Assembly (NCBI GenBank): GCA_031256775.1
Contig: JAIRPX010000171.1
Coordinates: 22,536-86,535, forward strand
Direction: 5' to 3'
Length of the DNA stretch: 64,000 nt
Source of the DNA: Dysgonamonadaceae bacterium
GTDB taxonomy: Bacteria > Bacteroidota > Bacteroidia > Bacteroidales > Azobacteroidaceae
In this document: piece by piece, positions 17,968 through 27,862 of the stretch
Numbering within the stretch: the stretch's first letter is position 1
How the letters are laid out: each line of letters starts with the position of its first letter
Notes under the pieces: model-generated
Told to the model about the DNA's origin: nothing
Databases searched by the model: none
What the model saw: only the letters and a program-made list of their open reading frames with translations
Program-made: the position numbers and the translations under genes

Positions 17968-18017
17968 CGCCGCAAAAAACAAAATGAATAAACAAAATAA
18001 ATATAAATATTATAAAT

Positions 18018-20354
18018 ATGGTAAGTAAACAAAACAATGTTAATGTTAATCTAACATTATTATTCATCGCAATCATGTTACTACTGACGCATTACGACTG
18101 CATGAGTCAGCAATATACCCAAACTATTCGCGGAACGGTATTTGATAAATTTTCGCGGCAAACTTTACCGGGAGCAAACATTATTGTAACCTCCGAAGGA
18201 CAGACTTTGGGAACTGCAAGCGATGCAAACGGAGAGTTCATTATACGAAATGTGGCAGCCGGCAGGTGCGACGTCAAAGCGTCGATGATCGGATTTGTTC
18301 CGTATATATCCAACAACGTGCTTGTTTATTCCGGCAAAGAAACCGTACTTGAAATCGCATTGGAAGAAACCGCGCTGTCGCTTGACGAAGTTGTCGTTAC
18401 CCCAAAAGTCGAAAAAGAATTACCGTTAAACAAACAGGCGGTTGTAAGCGCTCGAATGTTTGCAAGTGAAGAGGCAAACCGCTATGCCGGTTCGTGGGGC
18501 GACATTGGACGAATGGTCTCCAACCTCGCAGGAGTAGCCTCTGCCAACGATACAAAAAATGACATTATTATACGTGGAAATTCGCCAATGGGACTGTCGT
18601 GGCGTTTGGATGGGTTTGAAATTCCCAATCCAAATCATTTTGGAGAAATGGGCGGTACAGGCGGACGTATCGGAATGATAAACAATAACCAATTGGCAAA
18701 CTCCGATTTTTATACCGGCGCTTTTCCTGCCGAGTTCGGCAATGCCACCTCGGGCATTTTCGACTTGCGGTTGCGCAACGGAAACAATAACAAACACGAA
18801 TTTCTTGCATCGCTCGGTTTCAACGGCGTAGAAATGAGCGCAGAAGGTCCGCTATCGAAAGGCGGCGCATCCTATCTGATAAACGGACGCTATTCCTTTT
18901 TGGACATACTTCAAATGATGGGCGTTCCGATGCAATCGGTGCCGGAATATACGGATGTATCAGCCAAAGTGAATGTTCCGATGAAAAAGGCAAATCTTTC
19001 CATTGTTGCGCTTGCAGGCAAAAGTTTTATCGAATACGAGCCGGAAAAAGATGACGACCAGATTGCAGGCGACAAAGGAACGGCAGGTAAAATGAATGGA
19101 AAACAATTATTTACTGGCGTAAATTATACTTATTGGTTTAATTCGGCAACACGAATAGAAAATCGCTTTTCCGGTCAATATTTCAAACAGAATGTAAACC
19201 AAACACTCTTTGACTACGATTTGCAGCAAAGTACGCCCGACCTGAATAAAGTTACGCGCGAAGGAAGGTTTACATACCGATCCGACATCAGCCACAGGGC
19301 AAACAGCCAAAATAACATCAAGACAGGATTGGGCATCGACATGTTTTTAACAGAAATGAGTACAATGTACAAAAATGCTGTTTTGAACGATTTTGCAGGC
19401 AATTCCGGCTTGTTGAAAGCATACGCGCAGTGGCAGCATTATTTTCACCCGTCGTTTTTCATGACGGCGGGCATGCACGGTCAATATTACATGCTGAACG
19501 GCGATTACTCCATTGAGCCGCGACTTGGTTTCAAATGGAGCCTTTCGCCGGTTTCGTCCGTCAGTTTAGGCGGCGGATTGTATTCACAGCTTCAGCCGCG
19601 TCTTGCCTATTTCTATAAAGACAACGGGGAGTTGAAAAACAAGTCGTTAAAGATGACCAAAAGTTGGCAAACCGTAGCGGGATATAATCATAAAATTGCC
19701 GACAAATTCCAACTCAAAGCGGAGCTGTATTATCAGTATCTGTTTAACGTGCCTGTCATACCGGATATTCCCGAAGAATCCATTCTCAATTTCGGCGACG
19801 AAGCGTTTAACAGTTGGAATTATGTCTTTGTGAACAAGGGTGTTGGTGCAAATTACGGCGTCGAACTTACGCTTGAGAAATTCTTCGATAACAATTACTA
19901 TTTTTTGCTCACAACGTCGCTGTATCAGTCACAGTATAAAGGATATGACGGGGTAAATCGCAGTACAAAATTTGCCGGTAATTACTCGCTAAACGCCCTG
20001 TTGGGTTACGAATGGAAACTCGGTAAGCGGAATTTGCTGTCGGTAAACGGAAAAGTATCATACATGGGTGGCAAGCGTTACGTTCCGGCAAGCGTTCAAA
20101 ACGAAGGCGACGAGTTGATTTACGATTACAGTCGCGCTTATGCAGAGCATCTTCCCGCCTATTTCCGTGCTGATTTGAATGCAAATCTTAAAATCAATTT
20201 CAAAAAAGTATCGTTAGAGTATTTTTTTGAAATAGCCAATCTCACTAACCATAAAAACGTATGGGTAAAGCACTATAACGTTGCTCGCGGTAGCGACGTC
20301 ATAACGTATCAGTATGGTCTTATGCCTATGGGAGGCTTGCGGTTTTATTTTTAG
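18018..20354 (+). CDS. TonB-dependent outer-membrane receptor with CarboxypepD-reg-like N-terminus
   Basis: A 778-aa receptor: hydrophobic signal sequence (about residues 12-30), a carboxypeptidase-regulatory-like beta-sandwich (TIRGTVFDKFSRQTLPGANI, residues 37-115), a plug domain with DIIIRGNSPMGLSWRLDGFEIPNP (near 190), then a beta-barrel ending in LRFYF with terminal Phe. It takes up a substrate across the outer membrane using TonB energy. No SusD partner follows, so it is not a SusC-type glycan system. Its base composition is much less AT-rich than cassette 1, and it has its own promoter and terminator. It could import, or protect against, the cassette product or a metal chelate; that is speculation. 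Confidence 0.9.
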   Translation: MVSKQNNVNVNLTLLFIAIMLLLTHYDCMSQQYTQTIRGTVFDKFSRQTLPGANIIVTSEGQTLGTASDANGEFIIRNVAAGRCDVKASMIGFVPYISNNVLVYSGKETVLEIALEETALSLDEVVVTPKVEKELPLNKQAVVSARMFASEEANRYAGSWGDIGRMVSNLAGVASANDTKNDIIIRGNSPMGLSWRLDGFEIPNPNHFGEMGGTGGRIGMINNNQLANSDFYTGAFPAEFGNATSGIFDLRLRNGNNNKHEFLASLGFNGVEMSAEGPLSKGGASYLINGRYSFLDILQMMGVPMQSVPEYTDVSAKVNVPMKKANLSIVALAGKSFIEYEPEKDDDQIAGDKGTAGKMNGKQLFTGVNYTYWFNSATRIENRFSGQYFKQNVNQTLFDYDLQQSTPDLNKVTREGRFTYRSDISHRANSQNNIKTGLGIDMFLTEMSTMYKNAVLNDFAGNSGLLKAYAQWQHYFHPSFFMTAGMHGQYYMLNGDYSIEPRLGFKWSLSPVSSVSLGGGLYSQLQPRLAYFYKDNGELKNKSLKMTKSWQTVAGYNHKIADKFQLKAELYYQYLFNVPVIPDIPEESILNFGDEAFNSWNYVFVNKGVGANYGVELTLEKFFDNNYYFLLTTSLYQSQYKGYDGVNRSTKFAGNYSLNALLGYEWKLGKRNLLSVNGKVSYMGGKRYVPASVQNEGDELIYDYSRAYAEHLPAYFRADLNANLKINFKKVSLEYFFEIANLTNHKNVWVKHYNVARGSDVITYQYGLMPMGGLRFYF

Positions 20355-20371
20355 AGGCATACATCTGAATC

Positions 20372-20409
20372 AAATAAAAAAGCATCCTGCATAGGATGCT
20401 TTTTTATTT
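20372..20409 (+). terminator. Strong intrinsic terminator after the receptor gene
   Basis: 17-bp perfect stem 20372-20388 / 20393-20409 containing AGCATCCT/AGGATGCT with a 4-nt loop and A-run/T-run flanks, so it can act in both directions. Confidence 0.9.
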
Positions 20410-20715
20410 TTTAACGTAAATCGCGACTTCATATCCGAAAAGACTTTATCGCCATGTTTTTTTAATGCTTTGAAGTAAATGGGAACGAGTTTCGCCATTA
20501 TGGTAAGGAATTGTACAAGTGTGAAGTAGTTTTTAATCGCTATACTTCTATTTGGGATTATCAGACTGTTCAATATGTTCACAAGCAATATTTTCCCGCT
20601 TCATTTTCGGATATACTCCGTAGTTGATGAAATCTGTTACACGCTATTTGCTACAATAGATTTTGTATTCAATAGTTTTTATTCATATAAAAACGAAAAT
20701 CATAAACAGCAAAAA
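20410..20715. other. Intergenic stretch before the rteC relic
   Basis: No convincing gene. A reverse frame (20588-20370) encodes 72 residues, but it runs through the terminator and matches nothing I recognise. No clear promoter box for the rteC relic was found. Confidence 0.5.
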
Positions 20716-21343
20716 ATGAAACGACAATTCCTTTCAACGAAGTTTATCCTCACACTGCAGGAAGCTTCACAAAAGGGCGTTGATATAGACGCTAAGGTAT
20801 TGGAAAACAGTTATAACGAATTTTTCGATGTCTTGTTTTCAGAAACGTCATTGCCACAAAACAAGGCTGATACTCTTTCTATACTGCACTACACGCGGGT
20901 TGAACTTTCTGTATTAAGGCAAAACTCAAAGAGGATGAAAAAAAAATGTAGCAATCTTCCTGCAAAAAGCCATCGAAATAGTCGATATGCAGAAGGAATG
21001 GATGGAAAAACAGCTTTTGGCAAAGCAAAGCGCCGAATATTGCCCGATTGCGGGACATTCTGCAAAGCAAACTAAATTGAAATGGACAGGTAGCATTATC
21101 GAATGGGTAGAATTGATTTATACCTTATATCTTGTAAGAAGAATCAACGGGGGTAAAATTACACTCAAAGAACTGTTCATACAAATGGGTACATTCTTTG
21201 ATTTTGAAGTAAAAGAATTTGCCAACTATTTTATGAATATCAAAAGCCGTAAAGACGGCAATCGGACAAAGTTCATGGACGTTTTGAAGAATACCTTGCT
21301 TGAATATATGTCGGAATTTGATCGGAAGTCGTCGCGGAAATAA
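20716..21343 (+). pseudogene. Frameshifted RteC-like regulator
   Basis: The C-terminal part (from about 20987) reads LKWTGSIIEWVELIYTL ... INGGKITLKELFIQMG ... RTKFMDVLK, a clear RteC-domain signature. RteC is the activator of excision genes in CTnDOT-type elements. The N-terminal part (from ATG 20716, MKRQFLSTKFILTLQEA) is in another frame. The break falls between about 20920 and 20946, around A-runs of four and nine bases: one frame reads SVLRQNSKRMKKK, a second LKEDEKK, and the third VAIFLQKAIEIVDMQKEWMEKQ, which continues into the RteC domain. At least one net frameshift is present. Homopolymer sequencing error is an alternative. Confidence 0.75.
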
Positions 21344-21355
21344 TACCTTGACAAA

Positions 21356-21387
21356 TTTGCAAATTCTGCATTATTTTTGTATTTTTG
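21356..21387 (+). promoter_or_regulatory. Promoter of the AlbA-type regulator
   Basis: TTTG (21356-21359), 20-bp spacer, TATTTTTG (21380-21387): full match to the Bacteroidota consensus. ATG 21412 lies about 18 nt after the expected start site. Confidence 0.8.
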
Positions 21388-21411
21388 CACGGTCGTTTAC
21401 AGATAGATATA

Positions 21412-23049
21412 ATGACTGATCAAGAGTTACACAGGATATTGTCCGATGCCGTTTCGCTTCCGGCGGAAAACGAAATTGTCGAGTTCAAAGAGGCTAAAAA
21501 CGGCTATGACTTCGACAAAATCGGCAAATACTTTTCAGCGTTGAGTAACGAAGCCAACCTGAAAGGCCGGTCTTGTGCGTGGCTGATTTTCGGTGTTGAA
21601 AATAAAAAACATCAAATAGTCGGCAGTCAATATCGCTCCAACCGCAAAGATTTGGACAGCCTGAAAAAGGAAATCGGAGACAAAACAACTCAAAATATTT
21701 CATTCATTGAAATTTACGAATTGCAAAGACCCGAAGGCAGGGTCGTTATGTTTCAGATACCGGCTGCGCCTTTGGGCATTCCGGTGGCTTTCGAGGGATA
21801 TTATCACGGGCGTGCCAATGAAAGTCTTGTTGCTCTGAATATTGAAAAGATTGAGCGCATACGCAATCAAGTCATCGGTAAAGATTGGTCACGCAATATT
21901 ATTCCAGATGCTACATTTGACGATTTGGATAAAGACGCTATTTTAAAAGCACGGGAAGAATATAAGAAAAAGCACCCTTCTCTAACTGAAGATGTGGACG
22001 GTTGGGATGATGTTACCTTTTTGAATAAAGCGAAGGTAACATTAAACGGTCAAATTACCAACACGGCAATTTTGCTTTTAGGTAAAGACGAATCCAATCA
22101 TTTTGTTTCGCCCGCGATTGCCCAAATAACTTGGGTATTGAAAGACGCCCCCGAAGGTTACGAGCATTTTTATACGCCGTTTATTTTAACGGTCGAAAAA
22201 ACGCTCGATTGCATCAGAAATACGCGATACAGTTTTATGGTTAATGATAATTCGCTGTATCCAAAAGAAGTAACACATTACGATAAGTGGGTAATCAGGG
22301 AGATGTTGCAGAACTGCGTTGCACATCAGGATTATAGCAAAAGTTGCCGGATTATTGTTTTGGAATACAACGACAGGCTTATATTCCAAAATGCGGGCGG
22401 TTTTATTCCCGATTCCGTCGAGGAAGTTATCCGACATAACAGTCCGCAGGATTATTACCGCAATCCGTTTTTGGCGCAGGCAATGGTTAATCTGAATATG
22501 ATTGAAACCATCGGAAGTGGCATTAAAAAGATTTTCACGATTCAAAAGGAACGGCTTTTCCCGATGCCGGATTACGACATTTCGGACGAAACGCATACTA
22601 AAGTAACTGTTTATGGAAGATTACTTGACGAGAATTACACCAATATATTGAATGACAATCCAAATTTGCCTTTGGAAGATGTGATTGCGTTGGATAAAGT
22701 ACAGAAAAAACAGGAAATAAGCGAAAATGCACTAAACCGATTGCGAGCATTGAAACTTGTCAAAGGCAGGGCTACATCATTACAAATTGTTGGAGACGTA
22801 GTCCATAACAAATTATCCAACAGTAATTTAAAGCAGAAAATATTGGATTTGATAAAAGGAAAAGGCTCTGCAACAAGGGAGGATATAGAAAACTTGATAA
22901 TGCCGCTGTTGCAAACGGATTTATCTGTTGAAAAAAGGCAAAAGAAAATTTCAAATTTGATTTCGGATTTATCAAACAGAGAGGGTTGTATAATAAACAG
23001 TTCATCATCGGATAAATTTGCTGTTTGGGTTATTGCTAATGCAAAGTAA
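21412..23049 (+). CDS. AlbA-2 domain ATP-binding protein (putative transcriptional regulator)
   Basis: From ATG 21412 the product is 545 aa (the TTG at 21385 is inside the promoter). The N-terminus carries the AlbA-2/Schlafen-like domain (ENEIVEFKEAKNGYDFDKIGKYFSALSNEA, residues 19-48), followed by GRANESLVALN. The middle has a GHKL-type ATP-binding region (REMLQNCVAHQDYS and NAGGF) and the C-terminus is winged-helix-like (about residue 475 on). Proteins of this build are common on mobile elements and are annotated as regulators or RNA helicase-like proteins; the function is not well defined. Its own terminator follows, with a group II intron inserted directly behind it. Confidence 0.85.
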   Translation: MTDQELHRILSDAVSLPAENEIVEFKEAKNGYDFDKIGKYFSALSNEANLKGRSCAWLIFGVENKKHQIVGSQYRSNRKDLDSLKKEIGDKTTQNISFIEIYELQRPEGRVVMFQIPAAPLGIPVAFEGYYHGRANESLVALNIEKIERIRNQVIGKDWSRNIIPDATFDDLDKDAILKAREEYKKKHPSLTEDVDGWDDVTFLNKAKVTLNGQITNTAILLLGKDESNHFVSPAIAQITWVLKDAPEGYEHFYTPFILTVEKTLDCIRNTRYSFMVNDNSLYPKEVTHYDKWVIREMLQNCVAHQDYSKSCRIIVLEYNDRLIFQNAGGFIPDSVEEVIRHNSPQDYYRNPFLAQAMVNLNMIETIGSGIKKIFTIQKERLFPMPDYDISDETHTKVTVYGRLLDENYTNILNDNPNLPLEDVIALDKVQKKQEISENALNRLRALKLVKGRATSLQIVGDVVHNKLSNSNLKQKILDLIKGKGSATREDIENLIMPLLQTDLSVEKRQKKISNLISDLSNREGCIINSSSSDKFAVWVIANAK

Positions 23050-23167
23050 GATTGGAAAAGTTTAGTTGTAAAACAGAGTAAATTAGTTGCAAAAGAAATT
23101 TATATATCTAACATTCAGATATTTATCGCTATTTTAATTTAGTTGTAAAACTCAAAAAATTAGTTGT

Positions 23168-23207
23168 AAACCCTCGCCTGTCATTGAAACAAGCGAGGGT
23201 TTTCTTT
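23168..23207 (+). terminator. Intrinsic terminator, target of the group II intron
   Basis: AAACCCTCGC (23168-23177) pairs with GCGAGGGTTT (23193-23202) over a 15-nt loop, followed by TCTTT. The intron begins at the next base (GTGCGAC at 23208). Confidence 0.88.
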
Positions 23208-24831
23208 GTGCGACGTGCATAATTCACAACTTGGCGGTGGAAGTCCGCTATGGGGGTAGGTAACGACCAACCATTAGGAGAAGGCAAGGGTGTTTCGGGC
23301 GACCGAAAATCTGAAGGAAGCCGTATCCAAAGCCCTGAACTGAGGGACACGAACAGCATATAAGGCATATTCAATCGGGATAAGGCTGCAAAACAAACTG
23401 AAGTCCGAAAGTTACCCTGCGATTGAGGTGTAAATGCTGCAGTTACATGGGGTGAAAGAGGTGGATTTTACCACGTGAGGTCTCACGGACGTGCGGAGTT
23501 AATAAAACGGAAGCTCGGCGCAAAACTTGCCGTGAGAAGTCAGCAGAGACCATAGTAGTCGGGGATACGAGCCTGAGCGAAAAGCGAAAGAAAGGGATGC
23601 CTCGCAAACCGACGAAGGGTTGAACTTTACTAAGTGAAAATAGAATGAAATTTACTGAAAGGAACAGAATGCAGAAAATACCGCCATCAGTCGGTAACTG
23701 CCATACGGAAGATAGAGCGGAACTCGAAGATATGTATGGAGTGCAGAGTTACTTATGGATAAATGAAAACGAAATCACAGGCATTAGCGGCAAAATGGGG
23801 ATGCTTGAACAAATCCTGTCGCCCGACAACTTACAAAAGTCGTTACGTCAAGTAGTAAGCAACAAAGGCGCGAGTGGCGTCGACAAAATGGAAGTAACGG
23901 AACTCAAGGCATACGTTATTGAGCATTTGTACTATCAGGGACAATTAAAGACGGACGAGTAATCTCGTTGATACACAAGTTTCTGAACGCAGGCGTAATG
24001 ATAGGTGCACGGCAGGAAACTCCCGAAGAGGGAGTTCCACAGGGCAGCCCGTTAAGTCCGCTTTTGGGCAACATTATGTTGAACGAACTTGACAGAGAAC
24101 TGACAGTCAGGGGACATAAATATGTCCGCTACGCCGACGATATGATGATAATGTGCAAGAGCAAACGCGCCGCCGAGCGGACGCTTGTCAGCACGACGTC
24201 GTACATCGAAAGCAAACTGTATTTGCGGGTAAATCGAGAAAAGACGGTAGTGTCGCACGTATCAAAAGTCAAGTTTCTTGGCTACTCTTTTTACGTAAGG
24301 GCAGGGGAGTGTCGCCTTGTGGCACACCCCAAAAGTCGAGCGAGAATGAAAACACGCTTGCGCGCGATAACTTCACGCAGCAACGGAAAAGGAGATGCAT
24401 GGCGGAAACAAACACTGTCATATTACATTATGGGCTGGACGCAATATTTCAGGTATGCAGATATGAAAAGTTATCTGCGCGGTATCGACGAATGGCTGCG
24501 TCGCAGGCTGCGCATGTGTATTTGGAAACAATGGAAACGCATAAAGACAAAGATGCGCAACCTGCAAAAGTTAGGATTATCCAAGCAGAAAGCATACGAA
24601 TACGCCAACACTCGCAAGGGTTACTGGCACATTGCCGACAGTTGGATACTATCAACAACTATCACCAACGCTCGCCTAAAACAGGCAGGATATATTTTCT
24701 TTAGCGACTGTTACAAGTTGCCGGCTACCGCTTATTAGAGAACCGCCGTGTACCGAACGGTACGCACGGTGGTGTGAGAGGTCGGGAAACGAAAGCAGGA
24801 AGAAAACAGCTTCGTTTTCCTCCTACTTGAT
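23208..24831 (+). mobile_element. Group II intron (IIC-like) with damaged intron-encoded protein
   Basis: The 5' end GTGCGACGTGC matches the group II consensus GUGYG. A structured leader of about 430 nt precedes the reverse transcriptase frame. Near the 3' end a domain V-like hairpin is present (CGTGTACCGAACGGTACGCACG, around 24748-24769), then a domain VI-like stem, and the element ends in CCTACTTGAT at 24831. Insertion immediately behind a rho-independent terminator is the known habit of group IIC introns. The encoded protein resembles class C maturases (MLEQILSPDNL, RRRLRMCIWKQWK). At about 1.62 kb it is roughly 300 bp shorter than a full copy because of the internal deletion in the protein gene. 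Confidence 0.88.
23645..24738 (+). pseudogene. Group II intron reverse transcriptase/maturase, internal deletion and frameshift
   Basis: The N-terminal part (23645-23962) carries MLEQILSPDNLQKSL and NKGASGVDKMEVTELKAYV, then shifts frame at about 23940. The other frame resumes with GTIKDGRVISLIHKFLNAG and continues through the PQGSPLSPLLGNI block, the polymerase motif YVRYADDMM and the thumb/maturase region to 24738. The missing portion, about 100 residues, holds the finger motifs and the first catalytic Asp (FFDTVNH-type region in intact relatives). The reverse transcriptase should be inactive although YADD is intact; the intron could only move with help in trans. Confidence 0.85.
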
Positions 24832-25442
24832 TGTGCCGTGCATGACTGTTAGATCGTAAAATACAAGGCCTACCTTTCCGTTTAAAACCTTCTCTATATG
24901 CTTGACACTAATATGTGATATGTTACATTTTGTATTTGTGAAAATCCAACAATATCATATACTTGTTCTAAAATAATTTGTGTTCCTTCCATGAATATGT
25001 TGGTTATGTTTGAAAGTACTTGCTCTGTCCGAAATGTTTCTTGTTCCGATTTTATTTTCTTTTGCTTATAATCTTCAAGCAAATCATCCTGACCAGCGTA
25101 AGTTTTAATATAGTCCATGGCGGATTACCTGCAAACAATTGGGATAAAGCCCCGCAAACAGCAGGGCAACAATTTATGATATTACTCGCCATTCAGGAAT
25201 GAAACAGTAGCATCGTTTAAGGTAAATCTAACCCGTAATAATGGTACGATTTCGGCGTGGAGTGAGTTGGTAAGTCAGAAAAATCAGCAATAGGGCGTAA
25301 TAATTTGTAGGCTAATTTCTTGTACATACGAAAGTTCGTTTGAGGTACAAGACTTAATTTCTTCACTTAATTCGCTTCGTTATTCCTTAGTATTTTTCAG
25401 AAGCACTGTAATTCAAGATCTTCAGAAATCCGTCTCATCTCA
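24832..25442. other. Gene-poor stretch with degraded coding remnants
   Basis: Forward frames at about 25100-25292 look like a decayed gene end: VHGGLPANNWDKAPQTAGQQF in one frame, then after a shift NETVASFKVNLTRNNGTISA and a stop near 25292. I cannot name the family. A 74-codon reverse frame (25118-24894, MDYIKTYAGQDDLLEDYKQK) could be a small gene but has no supporting context. The rest has no visible feature apart from the hairpin at 25319-25351. Confidence 0.45.
25319..25351 (-). terminator. Hairpin downstream of the leftward cassette 2 operon
   Basis: CTTGTAC (25319-25325) pairs with GTACAAG (25345-25351), with a second inner pairing ACGAA/TTCGT. It lies about 90 bp past the last stop codon. 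There is no strong T-run, so termination strength is doubtful. Confidence 0.4.
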
Positions 25443-26621
25443 TTAGTTTAATACATCAAATGCATTAGCCGCTTCAAATTCCTTAATAACATTTTCGTCG
25501 ATTTTGGTTCGTTTTACTATTGGATTATTTTTCCAAAACTCAGGATTATATGTCTTTTTATTGAGAATCTCAAGTAGAGGCTTCTTATTCAGTTTTTTGC
25601 CCGAATCATCAAATTGCTGATCGACCATAAATAAAACAGAAGTAATTTTAACTTTGTACTTTATAATTTCCTGATTTTCTTTTTTATATTGTTTCTCTGA
25701 ATCCAAAGAACATGTAACAGTCTCTACAATAGGGTATGTATTAGGACGTTCTTTGTAAATTACCTGAAATTTTATATTCATCTGCGATGTACCCTCGAAA
25801 CGAATAATCGAAAAGTCTGATTCTCGCACATATAATTTGCCGGCATTGATTGCTATATCTTTAACATTTTGTTTTCTTGGATGAAAGTTCAATACTAAAA
25901 TGCTGCCTTTTTCATCTGAAAACCTGTCCTCTATATCAACATAATAAAGTTTTTTAAAATTAGGCTGAATAAATGTATTGACGGTCTTTTTGCCCGCATC
26001 TTTTTGCCGGAACGGTTTTATTTGGGACATAAAGTAAAAGTTGTCAAAAGTAAAATAGACCGTGCTATCCTTTCGTATTTTTGCATAACGCCCCTCCTGT
26101 AAAGACAGATTATCAATGCAGTGAGTATTGTCAGCTGTCAGGAAGCACTCAATAAATTCATTATAAACTCCATGACTTTGCGTAATTTGTCTGTAAAAGA
26201 AAGAATATTTTCCCTTTTTTTGTTTAATTTCCTCTTTGGATATTTTATTGTATTTTTCCCATATTTGCTCAACAATTTTATTTGCATAGTCTGCAGACAC
26301 TACTATCTCAGGCAGGTTAGTTGCTATGGGTTCAAGGTATATTTTGGAAGGAATAAAGGTTAGAGAATACTTTTGAGGCGCATAGCCAAGATAAGAAAAA
26401 ACAAGTGAATCAACATCCGGAATTCTCCTCAATATGAACTCTCCGTCAGCATTAGTAATCGTTCCGTCGGCGAGATTATCGAAATAAACGCTTGCAGAAA
26501 TCAACGTTTCACCCGTTACTTTATCATAAACCGAACCGCTTATGTACTCATTTTCCTGTGCATTGGCTATTGTTGGAATAAGTACACCAATGATAATTAA
26601 CAATTTTACTACAATATTCAT
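25443..26621 (-). CDS. Exported protein with CarboxypepD-reg-like domain
   Basis: 392 aa with a signal peptide (MNIVVKLLIIIGVLIPTIANAQ), a carboxypeptidase-regulatory-like beta-sandwich (YISGSVYDKVTGETLISASV, residues 26-105) ending in PEIVVSA, and a C-terminal region of about 270 residues that is beta-rich and lacks a TonB plug or full barrel. Proteins of this shape are common periplasmic or outer-membrane-associated proteins in Bacteroidota; the function is not defined. Its start overlaps the M50 peptidase stop by 4 bp, so it is part of the cassette 2 operon. It may anchor, transport or receive the mature peptide; that is inference from position only. Confidence 0.75.
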   Translation of the reverse strand: MNIVVKLLIIIGVLIPTIANAQENEYISGSVYDKVTGETLISASVYFDNLADGTITNADGEFILRRIPDVDSLVFSYLGYAPQKYSLTFIPSKIYLEPIATNLPEIVVSADYANKIVEQIWEKYNKISKEEIKQKKGKYSFFYRQITQSHGVYNEFIECFLTADNTHCIDNLSLQEGRYAKIRKDSTVYFTFDNFYFMSQIKPFRQKDAGKKTVNTFIQPNFKKLYYVDIEDRFSDEKGSILVLNFHPRKQNVKDIAINAGKLYVRESDFSIIRFEGTSQMNIKFQVIYKERPNTYPIVETVTCSLDSEKQYKKENQEIIKYKVKITSVLFMVDQQFDDSGKKLNKKPLLEILNKKTYNPEFWKNNPIVKRTKIDENVIKEFEAANAFDVLN

Positions 26622-27862
26622 ATTCTATATTTTTTATTGATATTTTTCAAGATTGATCGTGCAAAGTTAAACAACAAATAGTAAAAAACCAAAGGAATTA
26701 TCAATTTTCTAAAATCATACAAAGACAATAAGTCTCCCATCATTATTTTTTTTACAAAGTCATATACATTTATTGGAAAATAAATAATTGAAGCCGGATT
26801 TTTAATTAATGTGTAGTAGATAAACAACGTTAAAAATAAAATCTGAACAAATCCATAGATTGCCATACATATATCCGAAAGTTTATAACTATTTTTTTTT
26901 CTCAAAAATGTATTTTTTATTAATCTGATTACCTTTCTTCTGGAATGTGCCGAGAGGTTCGGTTTGTTCGTTAAATCAGATAAAACCCAATAGCCATCGC
27001 TTCGCATAAAAGGATTAAGATTGAAAAATGCACTAATCATAACAAATAAACTTGTTACCATTAGGCTGTACATACTTAAAATAAGACTGATACTCAACAT
27101 CATAAAACAAAAAATCAATTCAAAATAAATTCCTGCTAAATTAACAGTAATTCTTTGATTTTTCTTTAATTTCCATATATCTGTTACATCTGCATAATAA
27201 ACGGGTTTAAACAAATAAAAACCTCCTCCAATACCTCCATGTTCGGCTCCGAAATAACGTGCAGCAGATGCATGTCCAATTTCATGAAATGTTACACTAA
27301 GAAATTGTAAAATAAAAAAAGACAAAAAACTTGTTCTGGTATCAAAATTTTCATATAAATCTAAATTTATTAGAACTGTTACTACCGTAAATAATATAAT
27401 TGTTGTGATTATAAAAAAAGCCACATTTTTCCTAAATAAAGGGAAGAAATAATGAACTATTTTAGAAAGAAAATTTTTAGGAAAAATAATGAAACTGAGT
27501 TTTAAATAGGATGGTTTTATATAGGGTTTTATTCTTTCGTCAAGATTTTTCAATACTCCATAGCTTGCCAATTTGTTTATTAATAAGTCGCAAATAAACC
27601 TGTCAGGAATGTTTATTTGGTATAAAGACGTGTATTGCTGAGAAATTTCAGTAAAATTCCTTTTTCCATCAATTAAGCATAAAATATTGTAAACTTCTTT
27701 GTTTATTTTTAGATAATGCTTATTGTATGTATTACATAAGATAAATTCGGTTGCAGATAATCTATTAAATTGAATATTATCCGATAACGCGGGAATAATA
27801 TTTATATAATCTTCTATTTCCAATTCCTCGTCTTTCTTATGTATTTCTTTCTTTTTTAACAT
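26618..27862 (-). CDS. PqqD-like domain plus M50 membrane metalloprotease
   Basis: 414 aa. Residues about 48-110 look PqqD-like (KINKEVYNILCLIDGKRNFTEI), a fold that often serves as RiPP recognition element. The C-terminal half is a polytopic M50 (site-2 protease-like) domain with the zinc motif HEIGHASAARYFG (HExxH) near residue 193 and a second conserved NLNPFMRSDGYW near residue 280, which matches peptide-zinc-metalloprotease/YydH-type proteins (N-P-x2-D-G). Such enzymes cut peptides in or at the membrane. It overlaps the upstream isoprenoid gene by 26 bp. Cleavage of the peptide encoded at 28727 is the most economical role. Confidence 0.85.
   Translation of the reverse strand: MLKKKEIHKKDEELEIEDYINIIPALSDNIQFNRLSATEFILCNTYNKHYLKINKEVYNILCLIDGKRNFTEISQQYTSLYQINIPDRFICDLLINKLASYGVLKNLDERIKPYIKPSYLKLSFIIFPKNFLSKIVHYFFPLFRKNVAFFIITTIILFTVVTVLINLDLYENFDTRTSFLSFFILQFLSVTFHEIGHASAARYFGAEHGGIGGGFYLFKPVYYADVTDIWKLKKNQRITVNLAGIYFELIFCFMMLSISLILSMYSLMVTSLFVMISAFFNLNPFMRSDGYWVLSDLTNKPNLSAHSRRKVIRLIKNTFLRKKNSYKLSDICMAIYGFVQILFLTLFIYYTLIKNPASIIYFPINVYDFVKKIMMGDLLSLYDFRKLIIPLVFYYLLFNFARSILKNINKKYRI

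Noticed and set aside
20370..20588. 72-codon reverse frame after the TonB receptor
   Set aside because: It runs through the strong terminator hairpin and has no promoter or family resemblance.
24894..25118. 74-codon reverse frame near the intron
   Set aside because: It is plausible in composition but isolated among degraded sequence, so it is only mentioned within the region entry.
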